The notes beneath the pieces were generated by a model, which worked only from the letters and a program-made list of their open reading frames with translations, searched no databases and was not told the origin of the DNA. Below, in pieces: positions 43,259-52,652 of a stretch of 64,000 bases of DNA (position 1 is its first letter; each line of letters starts with the position of its first letter). This stretch comes from Candidatus Kouleothrix ribensis. Lineage in GTDB: Bacteria; Chloroflexota; Chloroflexia; Chloroflexales; Roseiflexaceae. Position numbers and translations under genes: made by a program. The stretch is taken from NCBI GenBank assembly GCA_016722075.1, contig JADKGW010000002.1, positions 620,001 through 684,000 on the forward strand, given 5' to 3'.

Positions 43259-44494
43259 CTACTGCGAGATCACCTGGCCGCGATCCGACGCGACATTCGG
43301 CTGGCCGGCCGGCTCGGGCGTCGGCGCCGACTCCTGGCGCTGGCGCTGCGGTTCCCAGAAGTCGATCCGGCGCCCGCGGATGAGATTAATCGCCGCGATC
43401 ATCGATGCAACATTCACCATACAGAAGAAAAACGGGATGGTCAATAGTTTCAAACGCCCCAGCCGGTGGTTATTCAGTAGCATGCCTGCCAGCGCGCAGC
43501 CGTAGAACGCCAGCTGCGCCAGGGTTGCCAGCTGGTAGATCAGCCCGGCACCCCACAGCAGCGGGCTGAGCAGCAGTAGCAGCAGTAGCGGGAATGCCAC
43601 CAGCCGGCGCAGCACTTTGTGCGCGAACAGCTGAAAGGCGTAGAAGCCGAAGCGCAACGGGTTTAGCAGCTCGCGCCGCACCACCAGCACGCCCCGCAGG
43701 CCGCGCGTAATCACGCGCACTTTGCGGCCGAACTCGATCCCGCCGGTGCCGGCCACTGGCTCGTACGCAATCGCGTCGGGCGCGAATACCAGGCGGTAGC
43801 CCTGCACAATCACATCAGTCGACACCGCGAAATCGTCGGTGACGCCCACCGGCACGCCACGAAACAGCGCACGGCGGATGGCGTAGATTGCGCCGGTGGC
43901 CGAGATCGCGTTGCCCGAGCTGCTCTGCGACTGCTTGAGCTTACGGTCGAAGCTCCAGTAGCTCTGCTCGCCATCGCCGCTCAGGCTCGCACTCTTCTTC
44001 GCGGTATACACCTGGTTGCCGGCCACCCCGCCCACCTCCGGGTCGGCAAATGGCCGCGCCAGCGCGCGCAGCGCCTGCGGGTGGTACATGCTGTTCGCGT
44101 CGGAGAACACCAGCACGTCGCCGTGCGCCGCCGCCACCGCCGCATCGAGTGCGGGCGCCTTGCCCTGCCGCGGCAGTGCCAGCAGCTTCACATTCTGGGC
44201 CGCGTAGCCCTGCACAATCTCGTTCGTGCCGTCGTTCGAGCCGTCCGAGGCGATGATCACCTCGAGCTGCTCGTGCGGGTAGTCCATCGCCAGAATATTG
44301 TCGATCTTGGCGCCGATATTGGCGGCCTCGTTATGCGCCGCGATCACCATCGTGATCGGCGGTGTAATGTCGGCCGATCGATATGGTTTGCGCACCAGCC
44401 GACCGCGCACAAAGATGATCGCGGGAAACAGTATATAGGTAAAGCCGATCAGCGCAACTGTGATCCAGAACAGCAGCTCAAGTAGCCTGATCAT
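43259..44494 (-). CDS. Membrane-associated family 2 glycosyltransferase
   Basis: A 411-aa GT-A fold transferase: N-terminal membrane helix (about 6-30), ITMVIAAHNEAANIGAKI, VIIASDGSNDGT, VLVFSDANSMYHP (metal-binding DxN/DxD), GVTDDFAVSTDVIVQGYRLVF (base-containing DD), and three or four C-terminal helices. It adds a sugar on the inner face of the membrane. Its start overlaps the stop of the upstream GT4 gene by four bases. Confidence 0.9.
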   Translation of the reverse strand: MIRLLELLFWITVALIGFTYILFPAIIFVRGRLVRKPYRSADITPPITMVIAAHNEAANIGAKIDNILAMDYPHEQLEVIIASDGSNDGTNEIVQGYAAQNVKLLALPRQGKAPALDAAVAAAHGDVLVFSDANSMYHPQALRALARPFADPEVGGVAGNQVYTAKKSASLSGDGEQSYWSFDRKLKQSQSSSGNAISATGAIYAIRRALFRGVPVGVTDDFAVSTDVIVQGYRLVFAPDAIAYEPVAGTGGIEFGRKVRVITRGLRGVLVVRRELLNPLRFGFYAFQLFAHKVLRRLVAFPLLLLLLLSPLLWGAGLIYQLATLAQLAFYGCALAGMLLNNHRLGRLKLLTIPFFFCMVNVASMIAAINLIRGRRIDFWEPQRQRQESAPTPEPAGQPNVASDRGQVISQ

Positions 44495-45795
44495 CGTGCA
44501 TCTCCAATCATCAGTTGGGCCAGCCGGGCAGTCGTGTCGGTCAGGTCGAACTCGCGCAGCACTTTCTCGCGCCCGGCCCGGCCAAGCCGGCGGCCGAGCT
44601 CAGGGTCGTTCGCCAGGCGTTGCAGCGCATCGGCCAGTGCAAGCGGGTCCTGTGGCGGCACCAGCAGGCCGGTTACGCCTTCTTCGACCAGCTCGGGAAT
44701 ACCTGAGGTGCGCGTCGACACCACCGGCACTTCGCAGGCCAGCGGCTCCATGAGCGCTACCGGGATGCCTTCCATCTTGCCCGACGCAGTGCGAATGCTC
44801 GGCAGCGCCACCACATCGGCCTGCGCCAGCATGCTCAGCACTTCGTCGCGTGGGCGGCTGCCTGCCAGCCGCACCACATCAGCCAGGCCATCGCGGCTGA
44901 TCTGGGCCTCGAGCGCCGGGCGCGTCTGGCCGTCGCCGATCAAGTGGCAGACAAATCGCAGCCCACGCTGCTTCAGGATCTGGCATGCCGCGAGCAGGTA
45001 GGTCTGGCCCTTCTTCTCTTCGAGCGAGCCCACGCACACGATCGTGAACGGCGCGCCGCTGGCGACCGATTGGCGCGGCTGAAACAGCCGTGTATCGACG
45101 CCGCAGTGCACGACCTGCACCTTAGCGCGGGTATCGGCGCCGGCGTGCCGCACGATCAGCTCTTTGTTGTATTCCGAGATCGCCACCACGAATTTGGCCG
45201 CACGCACCTTCTCGCGCAGCATATGCTGATCGACGTAGATATCGTGCGCGTGTGCGGTGAAGCTGAACGGTATGCCGGTGAGCCGGTGAACCACCAGCGC
45301 CGCCACCGTCGGGTGGTTGGCGAAATGGGCGTGTATATGCGTCACACCGAGGCGCTGCATATCGTAGGCGAATTTGGCCGCCTTTGGGATGATGCCCAGC
45401 CCGCCGACGGTGTAATTCAGGCTGCCGAAGGTGCCGCGCAACACCTCGAGCCACACCCGCAGGTAGGCCGCCGGGCGCGTACGCAGGAAATGCAGGTTGG
45501 CCCGCACAATCGGCAGCGACAGCACCGGCAGGTAGTGCGCGCGTTCGACGAACGGTTTCGCCTCGGCATGCACCACCTTGGCGCGCTCGTTGATCAGCGG
45601 AAATACCTCGACATTCACGCCCTGCTGCTGCAGTGCCAACATCTCATATAAAACAAATGTCTCGCTGATCTTTGGAAAGCGCGACATGATATACGCAACT
45701 TTTAATGATGTTGCCGCGCGCGATCGGGCCGGTTGCCCAAGCGGGCGCTGCTCGACACTCTGTTCAGCTGTGACCATCGTCTCGCTTCCTGTCAC
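44491..45795 (-). CDS. Family 4 glycosyltransferase
   Basis: A 434-aa GT-B transferase. The acceptor domain has FPKISETFVLYEMLALQQQG and HIHAHFANHPTVAALVVHR; the donor domain has FTIVCVGSLEEKKGQTYLL and the retaining-GT4 signature EGIPVALMEPLACEVPVVST with its E-x7-E pair. Comparable to colanic-acid WcaL/AmsK-type enzymes. It overlaps the next gene by four bases, so the two probably add successive sugars. Confidence 0.9.
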   Translation of the reverse strand: MTGSETMVTAEQSVEQRPLGQPARSRAATSLKVAYIMSRFPKISETFVLYEMLALQQQGVNVEVFPLINERAKVVHAEAKPFVERAHYLPVLSLPIVRANLHFLRTRPAAYLRVWLEVLRGTFGSLNYTVGGLGIIPKAAKFAYDMQRLGVTHIHAHFANHPTVAALVVHRLTGIPFSFTAHAHDIYVDQHMLREKVRAAKFVVAISEYNKELIVRHAGADTRAKVQVVHCGVDTRLFQPRQSVASGAPFTIVCVGSLEEKKGQTYLLAACQILKQRGLRFVCHLIGDGQTRPALEAQISRDGLADVVRLAGSRPRDEVLSMLAQADVVALPSIRTASGKMEGIPVALMEPLACEVPVVSTRTSGIPELVEEGVTGLLVPPQDPLALADALQRLANDPELGRRLGRAGREKVLREFDLTDTTARLAQLMIGDAR

Positions 45796-45872
45796 ATAAT
45801 CGGCCGAGCCAGCTCAAGTTGGCATGGACGTTGGCGTGGGCATGTGCATCATTCCGATGCGAGGATTGCTAC

Positions 45873-45893
45873 GGGGGCGACTCTGCCGCCCCC
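45873..45893. repeat. GC-rich hairpin of the dispersed GGGGGC family
   Basis: GGGGGCG (45873-45879) and CGCCCCC (45887-45893) flank ACTCTGC. It lies in the 226-bp gap between the GT4 and membrane-protein genes. Confidence 0.55.
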
Positions 45894-46021
45894 ATACCCA
45901 ACGCCCAGGATCAGCCGGCGCTGCACATGCTCTGTCAGATCGTATGCATCCACTCATGAAAACCATTATGCGTCCATAAAAGTTACTTCGATGAGAACTT
46001 TGTCAGAAGCGGCCCATGCGC

Positions 46022-46777
46022 CTATTTGACGGCCTGAGTCTGGCCGGCGGTGCCGGCGCGCGCTGGCGCGGGTTGTGCCGCCAGGCGCCGGTAGTTGAGG
46101 TAGGCAAAGATCGCCAGCCCGGCCGCAAAGCACAGCTCGGGCCACTCGCCATACTTCGTCACAGTGAACTCGGATTCGCGCAGCGCAATCAGCCGGATCA
46201 GCTTATATGCGAACATGGCAAAGAAGCACATGGTGGTGAACAACGGCGGCGCGAATAGGAAGTTGCCCTGATCCCAGCGCTTGCCGAACTCGTAGCGCTT
46301 GCTCGCGAACGGAAGCACGATCGCCATCCCGCTGGCAAACATCAGCAGTACACCTAGCAGCTCTTGCACCCAGCGGATGTTATGCACCGTAATCTCACCC
46401 TGGTGATTGATCGCCTTCAGCTCGTCGGGTGTCTGCAGGCCAAAGATGCGCTGGCCCCAGGCAATCTCTTCGCCGGCAATGAAAAATGTCGCCAGCCCAA
46501 AGCCGACGAACAGCAGGCCCTGCCAATAATGGCCAGCCCTGAAGCGCCTGAGCGCCACGGCAAAGCCGGCGATCGATGCAGCTGCAAAGCACAAGAACTG
46601 CGGCCACTCGAGCGGGCCATCTTCCATGGTCAAAAATGTGAACGCCGGCCGGCTGATGCGTACCAGCGCCACCAGCAGTGCGCCAATCAGTGGTAGCCAG
46701 AAGATCGCCCATGCCAAACGTTTTGATACACCCCATGCGTTCGCCGATTGTTCAATTGCTACACTTAACTGCTTCAT
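46022..46777 (-). CDS. Conserved integral membrane protein of unknown function
   Basis: A 251-aa protein with about six hydrophobic helices. The most striking part is ATFFIAGEEIAWGQRIFG followed by polar HQGEITVHN, a charged, probably buried site (two Glu, Trp, Gln, Arg) likely to be functional. Similar EEI(A/S)WGQR membrane proteins occur near polysaccharide genes, but no activity is known to me. ATG 46777 is chosen because AAGGGG lies 8 nt upstream; ATG 46783 is too close to it. It has 160 bp on the upstream side and 226 bp on the downstream side, looser spacing than the rest of the cluster. Confidence 0.7.
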   Translation of the reverse strand: MKQLSVAIEQSANAWGVSKRLAWAIFWLPLIGALLVALVRISRPAFTFLTMEDGPLEWPQFLCFAAASIAGFAVALRRFRAGHYWQGLLFVGFGLATFFIAGEEIAWGQRIFGLQTPDELKAINHQGEITVHNIRWVQELLGVLLMFASGMAIVLPFASKRYEFGKRWDQGNFLFAPPLFTTMCFFAMFAYKLIRLIALRESEFTVTKYGEWPELCFAAGLAIFAYLNYRRLAAQPAPARAGTAGQTQAVK

Positions 46778-46937
46778 GATCATTTCCCCTTCCACGTCGT
46801 ACTGCAATGTCGCCATCCCCAACCCGGTGCTCGCTGCTCCAGCAGCCAAGCGCCAGGCTACCTACCAAAATGTGTCTGCAATCAATGCACCTGGCTGGCT
46901 ATGAATCTTGCAATTGGTAATGCACGCTCACCTATGG

Positions 46938-48182
46938 CTACTCCGCCCGGCCGCCGGGTCGCCCGGGCATATACACCGGCAATGGCGCCGTGAACGTCCG
47001 GCGTGCCGCCAGCTGCGTGTAGATCGCGTCGTAGCTGGCCGCGCAAGCATCCCAGGTATAGCGCCGCAACACCAGCTCGCGCCCGGCCGCGCCAATCCGG
47101 GCGCGCATAGCGGCGTCGCGCAGTAACTTCAGCACGGCGTCCGCAAATTCGGCCGGCTGGTCGGCCACCACCAGCTCGCGCCAGTTGGTCACTTCGAGCG
47201 CCTCCATACCTAGCCGGGTAGACACCACTGGCCGGGCCATGGCCATGGCCTCGAGTACCTTGTTCTTGATGCCGCTGCCGCTGGTCATGGGGCAGATCAT
47301 GAGGCAGGGCTGCGCCAGCCAGGGCCGAATATCGTCGACAAAGCCGGTGACAGTGACAAATGGGTCATCGGCCAGCGCCGCAATCTCGGGTGCCGGGTCG
47401 CGCCCGGCGATCACCAGCCGCACCTGCGGCAGCTCCTTACGAATAAGCGGCAGGATGTTCCGATAGTAGTGTAGTACGGCGGTAACATTCGGCGGGAACG
47501 ACATCGCGCCGGTGAATACTACCGTGTCGGGCTGCTCGGGTAGCGCCAGCGGGCTAAAGTACGCAGCATCAACGCCGTTAGGGACGACATGCACCGGCAT
47601 CTTGGGCGCCAGGCTGCGAATCATCTGTGCATCGGCATCGGCCACGGTGGTGCAGGCCTGGAACATCCGCACGGCGCGCTGCTCGATCATACGCGCCGCG
47701 ATTGCGCGCAGCCTGGTTTTGGGCGCGCCGGGCCGTACGCGCCGGGCCGCCTGCAGCGCCTCGGAGTCGATCAGTTCGAGCAGCTTGGCCGGGTGATCGA
47801 TGCCGCCGGTAATCGCAGCCATGGGCAGCTGGCGCGTATGGATCACGTCGAACGACTGCTGGCGCAGCAGCTGGCCAACGCACCTAGACAGCGCGCGCGC
47901 CGCTGCTGGGTCGGCCGAGCCGGCCTGCCGGATGCCCAGCTGTGCCAGCGATGGCTCGAACGACCCGACCAGTGCCGCAACCGGCTTGGCGCGTGGAACC
48001 AGATGCACGGCGTCAAACAGCTGCGCCAGCTCGGCCTGGTAGTGCGCGATCTCGCCGGCCGGGGCCGGGCAAACCAGTGTCAGTTGGTGATGCCGTAGCC
48101 GGCGAAACAGGTGCTGGCCGATCAGTGCGTTGCCTTGCAGCAAATTACAGGGCGGTGAGCGGTCGACGACGAGAATGTTCAT
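46938..48182 (-). CDS. Family 4 glycosyltransferase
   Basis: A 414-aa GT-B enzyme. VVPNGVDAAYFSPL begins the donor domain, VVFTGAMSFPPNV is the phosphate-binding turn, and SGIKNKVLEAMAMARPVVST carries the E-x7-E type signature. The N-terminus (MNILVVDRSPPCNLLQGN) is typical of the sugar transferases found with exosortase-like and EPS clusters. It begins one base after the APH gene's stop codon, in a tight operon. Confidence 0.9.
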   Translation of the reverse strand: MNILVVDRSPPCNLLQGNALIGQHLFRRLRHHQLTLVCPAPAGEIAHYQAELAQLFDAVHLVPRAKPVAALVGSFEPSLAQLGIRQAGSADPAAARALSRCVGQLLRQQSFDVIHTRQLPMAAITGGIDHPAKLLELIDSEALQAARRVRPGAPKTRLRAIAARMIEQRAVRMFQACTTVADADAQMIRSLAPKMPVHVVPNGVDAAYFSPLALPEQPDTVVFTGAMSFPPNVTAVLHYYRNILPLIRKELPQVRLVIAGRDPAPEIAALADDPFVTVTGFVDDIRPWLAQPCLMICPMTSGSGIKNKVLEAMAMARPVVSTRLGMEALEVTNWRELVVADQPAEFADAVLKLLRDAAMRARIGAAGRELVLRRYTWDACAASYDAIYTQLAARRTFTAPLPVYMPGRPGGRAE

Positions 48183-48183
48183 G

Positions 48184-49296
48184 TTAGCCCCGTTTCAATA
48201 CTGTATACACATTTCTACTCAGCCAAAACGTATCGTTCTGAAATTTGGGGTAACGCACGAGGTTCGCAGAGGCAAAGCGCAGCCAGTATAACCAGGTGGC
48301 GGCCTGCAAGAACTCAGGATCGGCCGGCAGGCCATACACGGCAAGCGACTCGGCCATCAGCGCGCGCTCTTCAGCGTCGAAGGCTGCCGGCAGCAGGTAC
48401 TCAACGATTGCTTCGCCCAGCTCGATGTGCCGGTGCATCTTGCGCATATAGGCGAACAGGTGCAAGATATCGAGCAGCGGCAGCTGGCCGGGCAGCGCGC
48501 GATCCCAGTCGATGATGCCGCTCAGCTCGCCGGCCGGCCGCACCAGCAGGTTGCCCGGCCAGAAATCGCCGTGTACCCAGCCGAACGGTAGCTCGCTGCC
48601 GATCAACCGGCGGCGCAGCAGTGCCTCAACCGACTGCAGTTTATCGCGCAGCAGCGCCGGCTCGGGCCAATGCTGGCCAAGCCGATACAGCAACGCCAGA
48701 TCATCGCCGGCCAGCTTGGCAAACGCCAGCGCATCGACCGAGCGGCGCTGGGCTGTGCTGAGATGCAGCTTCCGAATCGCCCACACCGCCTCGCGCTTAA
48801 GTGCGGCGGGCGTGCGATCCTGGCGCACCAGATCGCTCGCAGCCAGCCCATCAAGCGCCGTCTCGAGGTAGTACTCCTGATCTTCAAACACGCCCCATGC
48901 CAGCGGCTGCGGCACCAGCGTACAGAAATCGCGTAGCGCCGGCTGCGCGTGCAGCTCGGCCAGCACCTGGCGATGCAGTGTCGTGCTGTGGCAGGCCGCA
49001 GCCGTGAGCGGCAGTTTCAGCACCTGGTTGGCCGGGCCAGCCGCCAGATCATTGACCAACAGCACAGCCACATCGCTGCGCGTAATCAGCGCGGCGGTAA
49101 TCTGCGGCGTGGCGCGCGCCAGCCCGCCCTGGCCCGTGCGATCCAGCTGCGCGAACAGCCGGCCAGCGAGTGCCGAGTAGCGTTCTAGCGCGCGCCGCTC
49201 GACATAGCGCGTCCATGGCCGCTGCGCGCGTTGCAGCAAGCGCTGCAGGCGGGCCGCACGCAAGGCAATAGTGCCGATAGCCGATCGCTCACTCAC
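48184..49296 (-). CDS. APH/choline-kinase-fold phosphotransferase in the EPS cluster
   Basis: A 370-aa kinase-fold protein: LVNDLAAGPANQVLKLPL (nucleotide-binding part), FGWVHGDFWPGNLLVRP (catalytic loop) and GIIDWDRALPGQLPLLDILH (metal-binding Asp). GTG 49296 is taken as start because CGCGAGG lies 6 nt upstream and it overlaps the preceding gene's stop; an in-frame ATG at 49347 would overlap that gene by 50 bp. The target is unknown. Directly linked to the thymidylate-kinase-like gene, it may phosphorylate a sugar, lipid or glycan. Confidence 0.78.
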   Translation of the reverse strand: MSERSAIGTIALRAARLQRLLQRAQRPWTRYVERRALERYSALAGRLFAQLDRTGQGGLARATPQITAALITRSDVAVLLVNDLAAGPANQVLKLPLTAAACHSTTLHRQVLAELHAQPALRDFCTLVPQPLAWGVFEDQEYYLETALDGLAASDLVRQDRTPAALKREAVWAIRKLHLSTAQRRSVDALAFAKLAGDDLALLYRLGQHWPEPALLRDKLQSVEALLRRRLIGSELPFGWVHGDFWPGNLLVRPAGELSGIIDWDRALPGQLPLLDILHLFAYMRKMHRHIELGEAIVEYLLPAAFDAEERALMAESLAVYGLPADPEFLQAATWLYWLRFASANLVRYPKFQNDTFWLSRNVYTVLKRG

Positions 49297-49297
49297 A

Positions 49298-50629
49298 TCA
49301 AGCCTCGCGTGGGTGCGCCGAACGATCGCCGCGCAGATGTTTGGCATACCACTGCCAGATCAGTGATGTGACCGTGCGGCGCACTTGGTCGGCATTATTA
49401 GTCGCATCGACCACCACCATCTGCGGCAGGTGCTGCTGCAGGCCAAGATAGTGCTGGCGCTGCTGCTCGAGGATCGACGGGCTGTGTTCGCCCTTACGCG
49501 CGTAGAGCACCTCACCGGGCGCATCGAGGAACACGACCAGATCGGGCTTCGGCGCAATCGCCGCCAGCATCCAGCGGCGCAGCCGCGACTTGAGCGATGT
49601 GCGACGCTGTGCAGCCGGCGCGTCGTAGACATACCGATCGAACAGCACCAGCCGGCCACGTACCATGTGGTAGTAGCTCACACCATAGCGATACCATTGC
49701 TCGGCAACATTATTGGGAAAGCGCAGGCCGCGCGCGAGCAGGCGGATCGGCTTCGAAGCACGCTGCGAGCGTGCCTGGATCCAGCGGGTGGTTGGCAGGC
49801 CAATTGTGCTGGCATCGAGATTCGTGCCCATATAGATATACCGGCTGGGCAGGAAGAAGCGCCTGGCCAACTCGGTGGCCAGCGTGGTCTTGCCGCCGCC
49901 ATCAGGCGCCAGGAGTGCCACCGTCAGTGCGCGTGGCTGGAGCACGCCGGCAATCCGGTCGAGCTTACGCAGCGCCCGCCCGGCCAGGGTACGCCCGCGC
50001 ACTGCCAGGCGCTGGCCGCGCCCCAGGCGCCGGGCGATCTGGGGTGCGGCGCGCAGCAACGCCGGCCAGCTCTCGGTGTCGATCAGCGCCGCCAGCCGCG
50101 CCCAGGACAGATCGGGCGCCCAGGCCGCGCGCAACAGCTTGTTGAGGTAGGCTTCATCGGTGATCTCGGCGCGCAAGGCTTTGATCCGCGCGAGCCGGTG
50201 GGCCGAAAACGCGCCTTTATCCAGCAGGCAGTGTAGCAGTGTCGTCACCAGCTCATCCTCGGGCGAGGGCACGTACGTCGGCCCACGGCGCTGGCGGCGG
50301 GCCAGGCACCCCTCGGCCAGCAGCGTTTTGAGCGCCGGAATGGGCTTGCCGAACATCACCGTCGTCACCGCGTCGAGCTTCAGCCAGCGATCGGAGGACT
50401 CGTCGTAGGCGACATAGAACTGATGCGGCGCATGACCCCAGCTCGGCAAACGAACAAAATGCAGCTGGGCCATGAGCGCCTGAAACTGACCGATTTGATC
50501 ATCTCGAACCAGCAGATCGACATCGCCGGTATCATCTAGCAGATCAAGCTCTTCATAGCCACGCAGCACGCAATACTGAATGTGCTGCTGATCTAGCTGT
50601 TGAAACACTTCCATCAAAAGCATATGCAT
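49298..50629 (-). CDS. Nucleotidyltransferase-like domain fused to thymidylate-kinase-like P-loop kinase
   Basis: A 443-aa two-domain protein. Residues 1-170 resemble a nucleotidyltransferase fold: YCVLRGYEELDLLDDTGDVDLLV (an acidic D-x-D site), KLDAVTTVMFGK. Residues about 235-440 are a thymidylate-kinase-like P-loop kinase: TVALLAPDGGGKTTLATELA (Walker A), GRLVLFDRYVYDAP and DLVVFLDAPGEVLYARKGEH. In EPS clusters such fusions are found but uncharacterised; the kinase part is unlikely to make dTDP. Its stop overlaps the APH start, indicating a working pair. Confidence 0.78.
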   Translation of the reverse strand: MHMLLMEVFQQLDQQHIQYCVLRGYEELDLLDDTGDVDLLVRDDQIGQFQALMAQLHFVRLPSWGHAPHQFYVAYDESSDRWLKLDAVTTVMFGKPIPALKTLLAEGCLARRQRRGPTYVPSPEDELVTTLLHCLLDKGAFSAHRLARIKALRAEITDEAYLNKLLRAAWAPDLSWARLAALIDTESWPALLRAAPQIARRLGRGQRLAVRGRTLAGRALRKLDRIAGVLQPRALTVALLAPDGGGKTTLATELARRFFLPSRYIYMGTNLDASTIGLPTTRWIQARSQRASKPIRLLARGLRFPNNVAEQWYRYGVSYYHMVRGRLVLFDRYVYDAPAAQRRTSLKSRLRRWMLAAIAPKPDLVVFLDAPGEVLYARKGEHSPSILEQQRQHYLGLQQHLPQMVVVDATNNADQVRRTVTSLIWQWYAKHLRGDRSAHPREA

Positions 50630-50777
50630 AGATCAAGCCTACTCTATACGCCACAGGAAATAACGAGTCAGGGGTATGCTGTGCTCAACACAGATACCAG
50701 ATAGTGTGGGTTTGGGGAGGCGGATCGGCGCAACCATAGGCCAGGCCGATCCGCGCGAACAAGCGAGGGTGAGGAGC

Positions 50778-52652
50778 CTATTTTTTCCGGCCCGAGCTAC
50801 CCTTGTCGGTCGGGGCGTCCGATTTGAAGCCGTTCGTATAGTTGCTCACCGGCTCGACGGACGACCAGCTATCGCCGGACTGGGTGGGCTGAGCATCCGA
50901 CGACAGCGTGTCGAGCACGGCCGTGGCGCTAGGCGACGCCTCATTGCCGCTATTCGACATCGGAGCCGCCGGTTGGGATTTTCCCAACGCACCACCTGCC
51001 GATTGGGTCGGCGATTTGCCGGGCTGGGCCGGGCTGGCTGAGCCACTATTCAGGGCACGCACTGTGCTCGACGTGGTGGGGCCTTCGAGCGCCGGGCGGC
51101 TCGCCGCAAACGACGGGTAGTACTGGTAGGCCGGGCCGGCCTTCACGCGATTGAGCACGGTGCCGATGATATTGGCACCAACCAGCCGCAGGCTCTCGAC
51201 CGCATTGACCGTATTCTCGCGGCCGGTTGAGCCGCTACTAACCACCAGCAGTACACCATCAACCTGCGGCGCAAGCGCGAGCGTATCGGAGTACCACAGC
51301 GACGGGCTATCGATCACAACCATATCGGCGCGGGCCTTGCACGTCTGCAACAGCTCATACATACGCTGCGAGCCCAGGATCTCGGACGAATTCGGCGACG
51401 AAGCGCCAGCCGTCAGCACCGAGAGGCCCGGCACTGCCGGCACGGCCACCGGCTCGGGCAGCCGGTCGCGCGAGTCCAACAGGCTCGCCAGGCCAGTCTT
51501 CTCGGCAATCCCGAACAGCGCAGCCAGCTGCGGGCGGCGCAGGTTTGCATCGATCAGGATGACCTTCTTACCGGCGCGCGCGAACGACACAGCCAGGTTC
51601 GCAGCCACATCGCTCTTACCATCACCGCGCGAGGGGCTGGTGATCAGCAGCGAGGGCAGGTGGCGGTCGGTGCCCGGGATCTGCAGGTTAGTGCGCAGAA
51701 TACGGAAGCTCTCGGCCGCCAGCGTCTCGGGTGCGGCGATCGTCACCAGCTGGGCTCCATCCTTGCCGGCAAGCTTCTTGTGGCGCGCCAGGCCACCCAG
51801 ATAGGTCAGCCCGGTAACGCTGCGCAGCATCTCGGGGGTGTGGATGACATCGGTGAAGTATTCGAGCAGCATCATAGCAGCCAGGCCAAGCACCAGGCCG
51901 GCGATCACGGCGGCCAGCACATTGCGCTGGGTGTCGGGCGCGATCGGCACCGAATCGGCCACCGCAGGCTCAACCGTGGTGATCTTGTTGACATCGCTGG
52001 TCTGTAGCAGCTGGAACAGATCGCTATAGGCGCGCTGGGCAGCCGCCAGCTGAGCACGGCGCTCGTCGAGCCGAATGATCAGGCCGCGCTGCGCGGTAGC
52101 CTCGGTGGTCTGCTGGATCTGGTTGGCCAGCTGGTCGATCTCGGCCTGGGTCGCGCGAATCGTCTCTTGCAGGCGTGCGATCTGAGCTTCGGCCTCTTGG
52201 CGGCGTGCTACCTGCTTGCTGCCAGGGCCGCTTGGGCTCATGGTGATCAGCTCGTCGCCGATCGCATTCGCAATATCGGCGGCCAGCTGCGGCTCGTTGG
52301 CGTTGGCACGGATGCTCAGGATCTGTGTCGTCTCGATCCAGGTACCACCAACCTGAGCACTCAGCGCATCGGGGGTGGTATTCAGCTTGAGCTTGTCAAT
52401 AACATTCTGTAGCAGCGGCCGGCTATTCACCAGCGAGTCGTAAGTCTGGCCAATCTGAATGCTGGCCCGTAGGTCGTTGCTAGTCACATTCGGGTTATCG
52501 ATCGCCGGGCCGATCAAATAGCGCGAACGCGCCTGGTAGACCACCGGCAGCTGCGAGGAATACCAGTAGCTTGTAATGCCAGCCAGTACAGTACACAAAA
52601 GTACGATCCAACCCCACCTCTGAAAAACCGAAAAATAATTCTTGAGATCCAT
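50778..52652 (-). CDS. Chain-length determinant/BY-kinase-like protein (Wzz-Wzc type)
   Basis: A 624-aa polysaccharide co-polymerase. Wzz-type N-terminus with helix (about 14-33) and YFSVFQRWGWIVLLCTVLAG, a periplasmic coiled coil (about 150-225), a second helix (about 243-266) and a cytoplasmic kinase-like domain: SPSRGDGKSDVAANLAVSFA (Walker A), VILIDANLRRP (Walker A') and MVVIDSPSLW (Walker B). The usual tyrosine cluster at the C-terminus is missing: only AYQYYPSF right after the domain, then a roughly 100-residue Ser/Pro/Ala-rich tail. It should control chain length and export with the Wzy polymerase. Confidence 0.88.
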   Translation of the reverse strand: MDLKNYFSVFQRWGWIVLLCTVLAGITSYWYSSQLPVVYQARSRYLIGPAIDNPNVTSNDLRASIQIGQTYDSLVNSRPLLQNVIDKLKLNTTPDALSAQVGGTWIETTQILSIRANANEPQLAADIANAIGDELITMSPSGPGSKQVARRQEAEAQIARLQETIRATQAEIDQLANQIQQTTEATAQRGLIIRLDERRAQLAAAQRAYSDLFQLLQTSDVNKITTVEPAVADSVPIAPDTQRNVLAAVIAGLVLGLAAMMLLEYFTDVIHTPEMLRSVTGLTYLGGLARHKKLAGKDGAQLVTIAAPETLAAESFRILRTNLQIPGTDRHLPSLLITSPSRGDGKSDVAANLAVSFARAGKKVILIDANLRRPQLAALFGIAEKTGLASLLDSRDRLPEPVAVPAVPGLSVLTAGASSPNSSEILGSQRMYELLQTCKARADMVVIDSPSLWYSDTLALAPQVDGVLLVVSSGSTGRENTVNAVESLRLVGANIIGTVLNRVKAGPAYQYYPSFAASRPALEGPTTSSTVRALNSGSASPAQPGKSPTQSAGGALGKSQPAAPMSNSGNEASPSATAVLDTLSSDAQPTQSGDSWSSVEPVSNYTNGFKSDAPTDKGSSGRKK

